A DNA stretch of 64,000 nt from Alisma plantago-aquatica (GCA_963693085.1 OY856410.1:1329647804-1329711803), one strand, 5' to 3'; numbered from the stretch's first letter, positions 36,370 through 48,531 are shown. Program-made: numbers and translations. The notes: a model not told the origin generated them from the sequence alone.

Positions 36370-36789
36370 AATGAGCCTGCTGGACAACATGACCTCACTG
36401 GGTTAGCATGTCATAGTCATTAGTTTTGTATATATAACTAACATTGTACCTCATAACCGTCAGTTTTTTTGGGATGTAACTGACACTATAAATCATGACA
36501 GGTGTTAGTTTTTACCAAATCGACGATGTAGGGTCCTTTACCAGTTATAAATGTGACCTAGTATGGATTTTGCGACGTCATTTTTTTGATACAACCGACA
36601 TATAAGTCTACTATCTGTGTCAGTTCTATCATCCACACAACTGAGGTTGAATCTTTGCATCCGTTTTGTTGTCCCCAAAGAATCAACGTCTTAGACCTAT
36701 GGTTGCAGTGTCACACACTTAGGTATCGATCTATAACCAATTTTATAGGGTTGTTTTAACCGACTCTAGAGCTATTTTTTGTACTAATG
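36370..36789 (+). repeat. CACTA-2 subterminal repeats and 3' terminus
   Basis: Short related motifs recur in both orientations (CCGTCAGTTTTTT, AACTGACACTATAAA, ACCGACATATAAGTC, GTGTCAGTTCTATC, AACCGACTCTAG), as in the subterminal region bound by TNP1-type proteins. The outermost bases are TTTTTTGTACTAATG. Confidence 0.75.
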
Positions 36790-37269
36790 TATGTCGTAAC
36801 TCTTTTAGCATAGTCACATTAAGAGAAATCTCAATATATTAGTATGTCTTAATAATGTGACAATGACAACTTCATGTTGTGTATTTATGAGTTTTTATCG
36901 AATGAAGTGATGTTGTCTCCATGTCTTGAACCTCATGGGAAGTTGTAGAGAATATTTACACATATACATGCTACAAGGATGTGTTAGTATTGGGGGGTGG
37001 GGTTACCCAAATTGGGTATGTCCATTTGACACGTATGCACATTTCACATTTTCTCATCCCATATGACTGGCCAAGGGAATGAATTGGCAGCATGAGCACA
37101 AGGCAAGATGCAAACATAAACTGTGTATCTTTACAAGAATGACAATGAATTATAAGAGAAATAAATAGAGTAGATGGGATTGATTTGAAAGGCTCACAAC
37201 AAAATAAAAATTCATTGCACCGCACTGTCATGGTGCCCAAATGTCAATGAAGTAGAATCTATAGTAGTA

Positions 37270-37548
37270 ATATCCACGTACCTAGTGTGACAGTGAGTAG
37301 TTGGTGATGTTGTAGGTGTTGTTGTGCATCTATAGTAGCCTCCTGACATCCAACATGCAATCCATGAAGATGCCCTTAAGAAACACCTTTGTCTCACCAG
37401 TGGGCTTCACAGTGATATCCACAACAATGAGAATGACTGGAGGGCCAATAAGAAGAGGTGGGGTAATGATAATAGTTAGTAAAAGTTCATTATATAGAGC
37501 TTTACAAGAGATATATGAATGTGAATGAATATCAATGATATAGAACAA
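37270..37548 (-). pseudogene. CLU/FRIENDLY/REC-like N-terminal exon, copy 1
   Basis: Minus-strand reading VILIVVDITVKPTGETKVFL, then KGIFMDCMLDVRRLL, a stop, MHNNTYNITNYSLSH, a stop, VRG. This follows the conserved N-terminal block of plant CLU-type proteins (FRIENDLY, REC and relatives), whose typical form is VDI.V.LPD.T.V.LKGISTDRI.DVRRLL followed by T..ITN.SLSHE.RG. The second stop stands where Glu is expected (GAG to TAG). The likely upstream splice acceptor has changed (TTGTTGTGG where copy 2 keeps TTGTTGCAG). The assignment rests on pattern memory only. Nothing else of the gene was found. Confidence 0.5.
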
Positions 37549-37597
37549 AAGAATAGAAAAGCAAGACTGAAGACATCCATCACATATTTGAATGGCA

Positions 37598-37599
<2 letters not shown>

Positions 37600-37690
<91 letters not shown>

Positions 37691-37708
37691 GTATATATAT
37701 ATATATAG
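37600..37708. repeat. compound microsatellite (CTAT)n(AT)n
   Basis: About eight CTAT units followed by about 36 AT units with two G interruptions. The frame over it (poly Ile-Tyr) is an artefact. Confidence 0.95.
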
Positions 37709-38629
37709 TTACTTTGTTCCAAAGATGGCTGCAAAGTAGTAGCAATTATTCATATACATTTTCCTCTTTGTTCTTCATCTCACCATTCCACTTGACATAC
37801 TCAATCCATGGATCCTCTCAACCCTACTAGCTACAACTATCTTCCTTGTGCTATTCCGTCTACTCAAATTGTGAATTATGCGAACACTCAGTCAGTGAAT
37901 CCTTTCAACCCTACTAGCTACATCTACCTTTCTTGCACTTTTCTTGATACCCTCCATTCCTCCCTTCTCTCCATATTTTTACCTCTATAATATACTAGAC
38001 TATAAGTATGAAGTTAGATCTGTAGGTGTGGCCTAAAATAAATACAAGAGATGGGGAAAGAACATCACATTGCCATCAGTGCATATATGTGTTATGTTGG
38101 GGCGGTATGGAATGTATTGGGTATGAAACTATTGACTATGTTCATATGTCCTAACTGCCTCTTGTAGAATAGTCACATTAAGGGAAAATGTTGGTTGTAT
38201 ATTTATATGGCTTAGTAACAAGATAATGACAACTACATGTTGTGTTCATGGGTTTGTATAGGACAGCGTGATGATTTCTCCATGTCTTGAGCTTTAGGAG
38301 AAGGAGTAGAGAATATGTACACTTATAGAGGGTACAAGGATGTGTTAATATTTGGGGGTTGTAGCCCAGACAGGGTACATCAATTTGATATGTAGAAACG
38401 TCTCCACATATCATATTCATTGGTCCCATATGACTGGACAAGGGATTGAATTGAAAGCATGGAAAAACATAAACAAAGTATATTCACAAGAACATCAATG
38501 AATTCTCAGATTAAAAATTATAGTAGAAGGGACTGATATTAAAGGATGACAAAACAATAATAATGCATTGCCCCTCACTCTCATGGGGCCCAAATGGCAA
38601 TGAATAGAACATATAGCAGTACTATATGC

Positions 38630-38772
38630 ATACCTTACACGAGAGTGAATAGTTGGTGATATTGCAGGTGTTGTTTTGCAACTCCAGTAGCCTCCTCATA
38701 TCTAGCATGCAATCTATGAAGATGCTCTCAAGAAACACCTTTGTCTCATGAATGAGTTTCACAGTGGTGTCT
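38630..38772 (-). pseudogene. CLU/FRIENDLY/REC-like N-terminal exon, copy 2
   Basis: Second copy of the same exon: ACACCACTG follows an intact-looking acceptor (TCATTGTTGCAG). Reading: TTVKLIHETKVFLESI, DCMLDMRRLLELQNNTCNIT, NYSLS. No stop occurs within this stretch, so it is better preserved than copy 1, but no flanking exons were recognised and it is treated as a fragment. Confidence 0.5.
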
Positions 38773-39029
38773 GCAACAATGACAAATATTGTATGTCAGC
38801 AAGTGGAGGTGTGGTATTGAAATGAGTTATTAAGAGTTCAATTATACACAACTTTTTAAAGGATAAATGAATGCAAATGGATATAAGTGTTATTGAATAA
38901 AAGAAGATAAATGTAAGACTAAAGGCACCTGTCACATATTTGAATGTGCTTTCTTGCTTATAATTAGTGTTCTGATAAAAAATTACCATTACAAGCTTAG
39001 CCATACAACCAAGGGAAAGAAACAAACTG

Positions 39030-41251
39030 AGACAAAACCGAGATCCAACAAAAGTAGTGACAAATTACTCTCACTTTGGTACAACAAGAAAGACGATATA
39101 GATGATAGGTAGCTACTAAAATGGCAGATGAGATTGCCCCAAACAAAACTAACTACTCAACATAAAGAATTAGAGAAGGGAAGCAAAACTGAAGGGGAAA
39201 AGGGGAAAGGAAACTTGATGCTTGTGAGGAAAGGGGAGGACAAAGCATACTCCAAGATAGCAGTGCAACCTCTAGTAGCACAGTAGTCAGTCCAAGGCAC
39301 ATGTCACAAATATGTTTATTACCCTAAGTTCACACTCCTAGTGGCTACATAGCCAAAGGCGAGTGGATCAAATCGTCCATCCCTAGAATAGATATCATAA
39401 CATATTTCACATAGGCAATATATATGTAAAAGAAGTAACAACAAGACAACAAGATACTAAATCTAGAGAGAAGAGATATGTGCCCACTTCTAGATTCAAG
39501 TATACCCATTTGTATTGCATTTCAGAGCTTAGAGTCTTGAGTGCATCGGAACTTTTTAAGAGTAAAATAAAAACGTGCTTAGATAGAAACATGATCATAA
39601 TCAATAAGAAAAATAAAGTGAGAACCCTTAACGACATCATTATATACAAAGTATTTTTCCATTATGTCAACGTTAGGTTGCATCATGGCTTTCTATATAT
39701 TATATTCAAGGTTTGTCAATGTAGAATACTCAATCATGGAAGTAGTAATCATAGGTATAACAGCTCAACCAAGTAAATAAGTAGCCAAGCATTCATATGA
39801 TAGTAGGGTCAAGAGGAGAACATACCTTGTGAGGATAGAAAACAAGTTATGTTTCTTGAGTAAGATAGCTAGAGATGATCCAAACTAAGGGAACCTTGCA
39901 AAGAAAATATATAATACGATGTATTATCTCAAAGGATTTGGTTAAAAAAAATGAAACATGTCATTGGATTTTCTCCAAATCCTAGGTTTCAATAGTTCAA
40001 CATAGTTTCAAACTTCCAATCATGCATGCCATTTATCAATATAGTTCAAGGATCGACATTTAGCCCTAGGTCTAGGTGAAACATCCACATTACGAGTAAT
40101 TCTAGACAAAGATAAAGATTGATTAAGAATGGGGGAAGCATGAGATTTATTTTATCATCATGGTTCAATCATGTAAGATCACATTTTAGTCATATAATAT
40201 CAGTTCCATATAATCTTGTCATATTACCAAGTATAGGTGCATTAAGAGTATATAATAGATCAAGTTAGCATTTAATGATACAAGTGTGATGAATTTACTG
40301 ATTTGAACAAGATAGAAGGAGACAATTGCATATGAGTCACATCTCATAAAAAATAACAAACTAGACCAACTAGATCATGTTTAGGTACAAAGTGAGTACT
40401 TGAGAGCATATATGGTAAACTTAGAGTATTAGAATGAAGTATTTGTCTGAAAAAGTACAATTCCCAAGTTAGGATACTGATTTTGAGATACATCCATTAC
40501 ATTATGAGAAATTAGGTCCATGAATCCATATATTCTCAACTTGCATCATTTAACCAAATAAAAGAGCCATAACTAAGTCAAAGCTAGTCATAGGAGTCAA
40601 GATGGTTATTAGGGTGCATTTAGATGGTCTGAGATGTCAATAATAGAAAAATGGGCTATAGATTACTGATTTACATGAAAAATAAGGTCCACGATCATTC
40701 AATATACAAGTGGTGCATGTATAGGGTTGATTAGTAAGAATATTATCACAAAGACACCATTTTTCACCAAATCAGGGACTAAACATGTGGAATTAGCTAT
40801 AGACATCAGTACCATTAGAAAGGTGCCATTTTTTTATCATAATGGTATAAAGTTTCATTGCGTTTTCTCTTGGGATTAGGAAGATAAGGTATTTTTACGT
40901 TTAGGTTCAAAAAATAGGGTTTTGGTGGTGAATTGCCCCAAACGGGCCAAATTAGGCGCATGGAGCGACTCCAACTACACTTGGCCTTCAAGGCCTTGGG
41001 GCCTGTAGCATGGAGGCTTGCAACCCATCTTGCTAGATGCCTAGTCACTGAGATGTCTCATGTTGTCACGGGTGTTTGGAGGCATGGGGAGAATGTTTCT
41101 AGATGTCGCTCACCTCTGCCTCAAGAGGCTTTGTGCTGGGTGCACTGGATATCATACAGGCCCTCCCTGCTCACTAGAGTCACTGAGGGTGGGGAGATAG
41201 GGAAAGATGGGAGGTCTGGGATCACACTGACCATCTCCAGATGAGCATCTC
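39030..41251. other. no gene recognised
   Basis: AT-rich, A-rich on the plus strand, with short unrelated frames. The end (40900-41250) is more GC-rich and could be the edge of an old LTR element, but no boundary could be fixed. Confidence 0.4.
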
Positions 41252-43154
41252 TGTTACAACACCAATTTTTGGGTTCTGTTGGCCAAGAAATCCTAAGGTG
41301 GAATCCTAGTCAATCTTGCAATTTTTTTGAATAAAATAATGACACATGGGTGTTATGCATTTATTTTAGGATATTGTTGATTGCTTGATTGATTGTTCTT
41401 GATTATTCTTGCTTGGACCTCAAGTTACTCTGGATTAGGTATGTGGTTAATTATGAGTAATCACCTTTAGTTTCACGGCACTTCTTGGGTGATTTCATAG
41501 ATTGGATGCAACCTAAATTGTTGGATGTTAAATTCTACAATTCTATAAAGTCCCTATGATTATCACAATTAATTATATATGTGTATTCTCGAACCTACAT
41601 GCCACGCTGATGTACATTGCATGGCCAAGCCCTAGAGGGAAGGTCTATTTGGTCAAGCCCTGGAGGGAAGACCATTGGGCACCTCGAGAGGTGATCCCAT
41701 GCAACAAGCTCACGATAGAGAAGGTGGTCTTATGTCCCTTGCAAGGACAAAACCCTAAGAGAGGGTAATTGTGGGTTTTGGGAAAAAGCGGTTGAGAATG
41801 TCACATTGAAAACGTAATTTGGTTTGTTAATAACTTATTTATGATAATTAGGTTGTTAGAATCTATTTGTGAAAACTTTGTTTGTGCCCACATACCAGCA
41901 TATTCATTTATGCTGACCGACGTTTTGTTTGTCGGTGTTTTAGGAATTATCTAAAATTGGACAAACAGTAAAATAGAATCTATGAAGATACAGTTAATTA
42001 TTCAAAGGAGGATTATCTAGCTAGATTTCTACTATGGATAGAAGTCTTAGTTCCTATTTTTGTAAGATATGTAAAAGTTAATTTTATTCCAACTTTCCAG
42101 TATAATTATAGTAGAATTTAATAGTTATTTTTTATTAAATGTTAAACCATGGATCCTGAGTTATTGGGATAGTGGTTCTGACCTTGTGGTAGACCTATCA
42201 AATGGGTAGGTGGGTTGGGTCGTTGCGGGTTTGGGTCTCATGGGTACGGGACAAAAAGACCCAATGTTAAACGAGTGGGGAAGTAGCACACCCAAACCCG
42301 ACCCAGCGGGTTGCGGGTCACCCGCGGGTGCCTATGTAATATGTGCAAAATGAAAACATATTGCTTGTTTCTGCACTACGACAAAGAGTAGAATGATTCA
42401 TTAAGAATTTTCAGTGTAAACATAACAAAATGAGGGAAAGCTTCCACTACTTTTTGTGTCCAACACAATGTAATATCTATTATGATGTTTTGAAATAAAA
42501 TGTATGAGGCAAAATGAAAAATAACCATTTTTGCAATGTACAATAAAAAAACTAAATGATATAGATGTTACAAATAGCATAACATATTACCATAAAAACA
42601 CTATATTTTGTCATCTATGCTAAAAGTTCTTGGTGTGTCATGTTCTTATGATTGTCCAATACATAAAGTGAACAGAAAGATAATATAATTGTTATAATTG
42701 AATATAAAACATACATTATACTATATATTCATTAGCATAAAAATAATATAGAAGTTAACAAATTTGTTTCCACTATTGTAAACAATTAACAAAGGATATC
42801 AATAAAGAAAGTTAGACTTTAACTCTTTATATTGTATACATTACACATCATCTATTTAGTTGATTGAAAAATGTACAGGTGTTGCATGTCTTAAGAGTCA
42901 TATAGATGATATATTTATATTAATATATTATTTAGTTTAATGGGCACTCGCGGATGCCCGTGGATCACCCATGAAACCCACTAAATAAATAGGTGGGTAT
43001 GGGTTTGGTTGATTTCTAAAGGGTGACAAATTTCGTCACCCAAACCCAACTTAAACGGGTCGACCCATGGGCGTCCGCGGATTTTGACCCAGTTTGACAG
43101 GTCTACCTTGTGGTCTCCAAAAATTGGGGGTTACCGAGAAGCAGGGTCATTACA
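41252..43154 (+). mobile_element. Ty3/gypsy-type LTR (about 0.98 kb without insertion)
   Basis: Begins TGTTACAAC and ends GGGTCATTACA. Related to the solo LTR at 57529-60379 over the terminal sequences and the 3' part (ACATACCAGC..., GCTGACCGAC.TTTTGTTTG, GGACAAACAGTAAAATAG..., TTGGGGGTTACC..G). It is interrupted by a hAT-like insertion. It is followed directly not by its own internal region but by a Cassandra primer-binding site and internal region. Confidence 0.7.
42190..43105. mobile_element. non-autonomous hAT-like element, 8-bp TSD
   Basis: 916 bp with terminal inverted repeats (TAGACCTATCAAATGGGT at the left; the right end is complementary to TAGACCTGTCAAACTGGGTC). CCTTGTGG at 42182-42189 and 43106-43113 is an 8-bp target duplication, the hAT length. 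Subterminal regions are rich in GGGT/ACCC words. No transposase frame is present. Removing the element restores the LTR, whose related copy reads GACCTTCGGGTCTCCC at this place. Confidence 0.88.
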
Positions 43155-43687
43155 TTTGGTATCAGACCCAAAACCCCTCTAGTATGTGGGGCCCACATGG
43201 GCATGTGGCATGCCAGTCTTTGAGTTGTGTGGTCTAGGCATATTGGAAAGGGTTATCCATGGTGATGTAGCCACATTGTGATGGTATTCCATGATTGGGA
43301 GTTGGGTGTCCATGGGCCATGTTGGGTCTGTACTGAAATGGGGATATGTTATGAGACCACATAGTTGATCCTTGATGAGAACGTCAAGAGTCTAAGTGGG
43401 GAAGATTGTAACATCCCATGATTTGATGCCTCAGATATAATGTTCTTAAAAGGAATGATTGGACTACCCATATCACTGAGGTGCACCTCCTTTTCAGAAG
43501 CCCATTACTAAAGAACTCCATAGTTAAGCATGCTCAGCTTGGAGGATGGGTGACTAGTCGAGAAGTTGATCATGGCTTGTACGTCAGTGTGGACAAAGTG
43601 TGCAGTTAAGGCTAATGGTGTTTTGTGGGGCCAGTCGTCATTCCTTAAATTCTACTAGAGCCTAGGGAAATGGGCCCGAGTGTTACA
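43155..43687 (+). mobile_element. Cassandra internal region and 3' LTR, chimeric junction
   Basis: TGGTATCAGACCC (primer-binding site, one change from TGGTATCAGAGCC) at 43157 opens an internal region that aligns base for base with those at 53484 and 54027. A purine tract (AAGTGGGGAAGAT) leads to an LTR at 43407-43687 (TGTAACATCCC ... GTGTTACA). The LTR contains a diverged 5S-like stretch (AGAACTCCATAGTTAAGC). The expected Cassandra 5' LTR is absent; a Ty3-type LTR stands in its place. The 5-bp flanks (ATCTC and GCCTC) agree at only three positions. Confidence 0.85.
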
Positions 43688-44960
43688 GCCTCAGACCCTA
43701 TGAAGGTCCTAATCTAGACCGCAGTTGTCGAGGGTGTGGATGCCCAAAAGGGGAGGTGGTGGCGGCTTGAGAAGAAGGTAGGAGAAGGGAAAGTCAAATT
43801 AGGGGCTAGGGCACCCGAACATGCAAGCAAAAGAGAGAAAGATAATGGTTAGGAGTTTTATAGGGGAGATAGGGTGAATCTTGCATCAAATGTCGGGAAC
43901 ATAGGGGTAGTAGGTGGAGCTTGGTGCCATACTCTCTGGCCACCATAGGGAGCTAGGTGAAAAAGGCCAGGCCGTCAGATGGGGGGTGAAATCCATGGGT
44001 GGGGGGATCCAGTGGTCTAGAAGTGTTGCTTTTGAATCTGAGGCATGAAATTGGTTAAAACATGGACAGGCAGATCACATAAAAGGAAAAAAAGGGTTGG
44101 AGCTTAATGGGTCGCTCATGCGTGCCCACACTCGGCCCAAGAAGGGTAAAACCCAAACTTAAAGGCTAAAATGAGGTTCAGCTCAAAGCAATTTCAAACG
44201 AGCATAACTTCCTCATCTTGGCTCAAAATTAAGTGAAATTTGGTGTGTTGGAAATGTAGGAGTGTACTTTACAGCATGAACACAAGAAAAGAGTATATCT
44301 TCACACAACAATATGATCTAAACTCAATGGAAAGATGATGAGGTGTTATATGAACATAAAATTAACTTTTAGTCAAATTGAGCATCAATTTAGTGATACA
44401 TGTGTACTATATGGACCACGTGTTAATCAAAACTCAGTTAAACATGAAATTAAAGGTGAGGACAAGAGTAAGGTTCAATTTGGAAATTACATAAAAGGGG
44501 CGCAGTTATAGGTTATCACATCACCCCAATCTAGATGCCACGCCTACCTACCTTCAATGCCAACAACAACTCATGTGGGTTCTGAAACACGAGACGTTGG
44601 AGCTAAATAAGGCTATGGATGAGCTTCAGACCACCCAAAATCCTTGACAATCACGTGCGAAGGGGCCTAGGGGAGAGGTCCAGCATATACCAACAGTCGA
44701 TGCCCCTACCCTAGCAACCACACCACTCAGAGCAAAAGCCCTAATCGCCTGCACTCGTCACTAGAGCGAGGAGTCAAGACTTGAAGATGAGTATATGCAT
44801 GTATCACATGGTATTTTTATAAAATACTAAATAAGAAATAATAGTACAAAGATGTTGCTTCTAATTCTTTTTGTAAATAGGAACCAACCCTACTCATTCA
44901 TTCAATTGCATGCCTTGTTCGTGTTGCTTAATTCATAATTTCCCTTTCATGCAACCATCT
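43688..44960. other. no gene; possible old LTR-element leader
   Basis: More GC-rich than its surroundings up to 44170. At 44560-44790 a plus-strand frame reads LQCQQQLMWVLKHETLELNK followed by polar sequence, like the coiled N-terminus of a gypsy gag, but it is too short to assign. Confidence 0.3.
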
Positions 44961-46480
44961 CAATTTTTGTCCTCATACAGAAAACAACACAAATCTGCAT
45001 CAACATATGACGAACCTAATTAGAACTCATTTCTCAATAGCATATGGTGGGCCTTGATTAGTAGAACTTGTTCTCAACATCATATAGTGGGGCCTCATTA
45101 GCTAGGTCAGGCCACTGCATGGCTACCTTCAAAACTAAGGTCAAGGGAAATGAACTTGTCCAACCCAAGGTGAGCTCAAAATCTATTAATTTTATGTATC
45201 CCAATAGTCTATTAATAAAGGTATAAAAGATCAAACAAAATGTAAAAAATAAGTATTCAAAATGCCTCTCTACAATGCTCTCTAAAGTACTATCATCCAT
45301 ATTTCTTCATGAATTAATAAGCAAACATGGTCTTAAGGTAGATATATGAAACTAGACTTGCATGCATTGTTTGGCACCTAGTAAAGAGGAAATGAAGGAA
45401 AATCTTACATAACTAAACAACATCACCTGGGGAACCTGAAAATTTTAACCTTGCATGCATTGTTTGGCACTGAGTAAGGAAAACCTTACATATCTAAACA
45501 ACATCACGTGGGGTAACTTGGAAAATTTAGATTTTGAAAAAAAGAACACAACTTATTTTAATCATACAAAAGAATGAATTGATGGATCAGAAGTCCTCAT
45601 TGTCAAGGAAGATATGTGTTATTTCATAGTTAAATGCAAATAACCAATATAGTCGTAGGTTAATGATGTTTTTGCATTCATGCACATGTGACGACTCTAT
45701 AATTCTTCTTGTAAGAGATAAAAATGACCATTCAAGAATAATTTTATCTTGCAATCAACATCATAGCTTCAATTAACTTTAGGCAGTCTTCCTAATTAAA
45801 ACACAAATTTGATGAACTATAATTCTTCTTCTAATTTCTCAGGCTTGAAATATTTAAAGTAGTTTCTTGGAGAATGTAAAGGACCTCAATAATAATAGAA
45901 GCACCTATGCAAAAACATCACTAAGAAAATTACAACGAAACTATCTATCTATGCAACACATTTTTTTGAGAAGTTAAAACACTATCCCTGATACAAGTTA
46001 CTATCTGGATGGGCTATGAGCTACTTTCAAATAGGATCTAGACAAGAAACACCTCAAAGACATACAATATACCTTGGGAGTAATGACTCCTAGACATGCA
46101 TGATCTTTGTGCATGAAATATATCCTTTCTAAACATGCTTATCTAATTCTTGGATTTACACCTAAAGAACGAAGATTATTTGCATAATCAAGGAAAATTT
46201 ACAAATACTATTATTTAAATATGAAACAAAATCAAATTATGCAAAAGCTCCCCATACATGGCAATTGGCACTGCGTTGTTGTTGATTTTATTACCATGTA
46301 AACATTTCATGCAGATTGTGAAATGAAAACACGTGTAACACAATTCTAGTTTGAGAGTCCATGCTAAAAAAATCACAAATCTCCTCATTACTTTGAGCAA
46401 AACATTCTTACCTTGAAATCTAAATAAAACTTCTCTTTGTAAGAATCATTTTACGTTTTCTACATAAAGTAGTGTCTTTA
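44961..46480. other. AT-rich spacer, no gene recognised
   Basis: Short frames on both strands without motifs. Contains the direct repeat at 45357-45530. Confidence 0.45.
45357..45530. repeat. tandem duplication, two 80-90-bp copies
   Basis: CTTGCATGCATTGTTTGGCA opens both 45357-45447 and 45450-45530. Both run on to CTTACATA(A/T)CTAAACAACA and a GAAAATTT end. The first copy has about 10 extra bases. Confidence 0.85.
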
Positions 46481-47490
46481 GGATCCTATTTGTTTGGTGT
46501 AACTAATGCGTTCCCTGGAGCTCATTTTCTCGGAACTCTAGTTCAATTTTTGAAACATGAGTTTCATTCGCTTCCATGTGATTGGTTTGTTCCAAGTGTA
46601 AATATAGAAATCATTAAAAATAATGTTAATTTTTACTATGTAATATAAATAAGGATGGCAAAAACATAAAAGAAGAACCTTATCTGTGAAAAAATCATAA
46701 TATTCTTAAATCATAATAAGCTCAACATGTGGTTATGATGCAAATGTTTCTCCTTTAAAAATATTTTATTATGGTACAATTATAATATTAATAAAAATAT
46801 TATGATTAAAATCACATCACAATTTTATTTCACTTTGTATGTACAAAGTATTGTAATAATTTCTACATTTCATGTGCTTGTAAATAAAAGTTAGTTTTCC
46901 TCATTGTTTTACACAATGTAGAATATTAATTTTTACATTATTTATGTAGGGAATTTTTACTATATTATTCGTGCATGGTTATAGTTAACTATCATTTTTC
47001 ACATCACATTATTTAAACATGAAGAATAAAAATATATTAGATAAATCACAATGTTTTCACATGGTGTGGTGTTTTTTTCATGATGTTTGTATTTTTTATT
47101 TTGTAAATCACATTGATAATGGTGGTTATAGTGTAAAATATCTTACATAGGGTGATTACAATGTATACAATATTTTGTCATATTATGTTATGATTTTAGC
47201 AACAAACTATATAAACACTGCTAATATTTCTAGTATTAAATAATTTATATGTGTCATTTATGATGAATGAAGAATATAATTGTATAAGAAATGTTGTTAG
47301 TTGTCCCAAAACTCATTTTTCACTCTTTTTAAGAGGGAACTAAGGAATTGTATTTTGTATGTAAGTCTGTAACTCACTGGAAGTCACAGAACTCAAGTTC
47401 CAACAATTACTTTAAACCAATCATAAAAAATTGTTTAAGGAACTCTAGTTTATAAGTTTTCAGACTAGTTACGACAAACTAATCTGAGCC
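46481..47490. mobile_element. Harbinger-type non-autonomous element, TTA target site
   Basis: 1010 bp. The left end GGATCCTATTTGTTTGGTGT and the right end, read in complement, GGCTCAGATTAGTTTGTCGT, match at 20 of the first 28 bases (through GTAACTA). TTA flanks both sides (46478-46480 and 47491-47493), the PIF/Harbinger-type 3-bp duplication. Interior very AT-rich, no coding capacity. Confidence 0.65.
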
Positions 47491-47493
47491 TTA

Positions 47494-48531
47494 GTTACTA
47501 AAGATAATGAAGGTTGTATATCATTTGAAAATCATATAAATGGCACACATGATGATACCAAATAACAATAAAGGAAGAATAAAACAAATGATATTTTTGC
47601 AAAAAATAAATGAGCTATTACCACAAAGGCATCTAGAAATTGAAAATGACATGGTCAAAATATTATGATCCCTTTATTAAATGATATATTAATAACAAAC
47701 AATGGCCACATAAAGAAGCCAGTTTTTTTTTAATGGAGTTAAAAAGTAATTTGATGAGGAGAGATTTTTTTGGTAGAAAAATATGTTTATTATCAATATA
47801 ATCATATGTTAAACACAAATGAAAATATAATAAAGAAACCATGGGTGTATTACACATGTGTCATTTTTTTTTATTAATTAACATTCATGGAATATAGACA
47901 TGACAATTTTACTCAACCTAACTGAACCCAAAAATTATCAGTTTGTCAGACTTCTGGGTAAGGTTGGGCAAGAACTTTTGAAATGGCTAAGGATGTTAGG
48001 AAATTTGGGTGAAGCTACACTCTTTTTCTGGTGTGCCCATAACTCGACTGACTAGAACTTGTGTAGATTGGCAGCTGAAGTTGCAAAAATAGACAATTAT
48101 GTACCTAACCCTCATCATACCAATCCTCTACAATGAAACAGAAAGCCCAACAACACACACACCATTTTTCAAAGGATATTTCTATGCTACCCCTCTTTCT
48201 CTGTAATTAGAGTTGTGTTTCTAAATGTTTGATTTACTCATCAACAATTTCTCTTCCAAAGCAAGATCTTCATTTCCAATTCCATGCTCACCATAGAAAT
48301 CAAAAGTCAGACTTATGGCTGAAAGCTTCATCCCACTTCACATGATTTTGATCTCTTAGCAATGTTATTGTTCTTCACTGCCTCAGAGATTTAGACCATG
48401 ATGATCTCATCATTCAAAGAAAGTGTGAACAAGAAAATCAAAAAAGATATCTAACAATTTCTATTAGAGTGGTCGTTTCAAATATAGCTTACTCTCAGTA
48501 GTGGTTGCAATTGCCATTTACCCAAGGTGTC
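47494..48531. other. no gene recognised before the Athila-like array
   Basis: AT-rich flank without a supportable feature. GTGTC (48527-48531) is the 5-bp left flank of the first LTR; its partner would lie beyond the window. Confidence 0.4.

Larger units (their letters stand above)
17571..36789 (+). mobile_element. CACTA/EnSpm transposon 2, with nested insertions
   Basis: Carries a TNP2-like gene (17571-20640) and a second gene with TNP1-like and Ulp1-protease parts (20740-35815). The second gene is split by a LINE (about 21410-33236) that itself holds a copia element. The right terminus is visible: GCTATTTTTTGTACTAATG ending at 36789. Its complement, CATTAGTACAAAAAATAGC, differs from a standard CACTAGTACAAAA end by one C-to-T change. 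Subterminal repeats precede it. Without the large insertions the element is about 7.4 kb from 17571. Its true left end was not found. Confidence 0.8.
36790..38946. repeat. tandem duplication, about 0.8-kb copies
   Basis: 36790-37593 is repeated at about 38141-38946. Shared landmarks include ATAGTCACATTAAG, CTCCATGTCTTGA, CCCATATGACTGG, the decayed exon and CACATATTTGAATG. By eye the copies are about 75-80% identical with many indels, so the duplication is old. The left copy begins almost at the CACTA-2 end. The 550-bp spacer carries a microsatellite. Confidence 0.75.

Noticed and set aside
37525..37830. Open frame over the CTAT/AT microsatellite
   Set aside because: Its Ile-Tyr run is only the translated microsatellite.
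40815..41244. Overlapping frames on both strands near 41000 as a gene
   Set aside because: A GC-richer patch next to an LTR gives open frames on both strands; no motif supports either.
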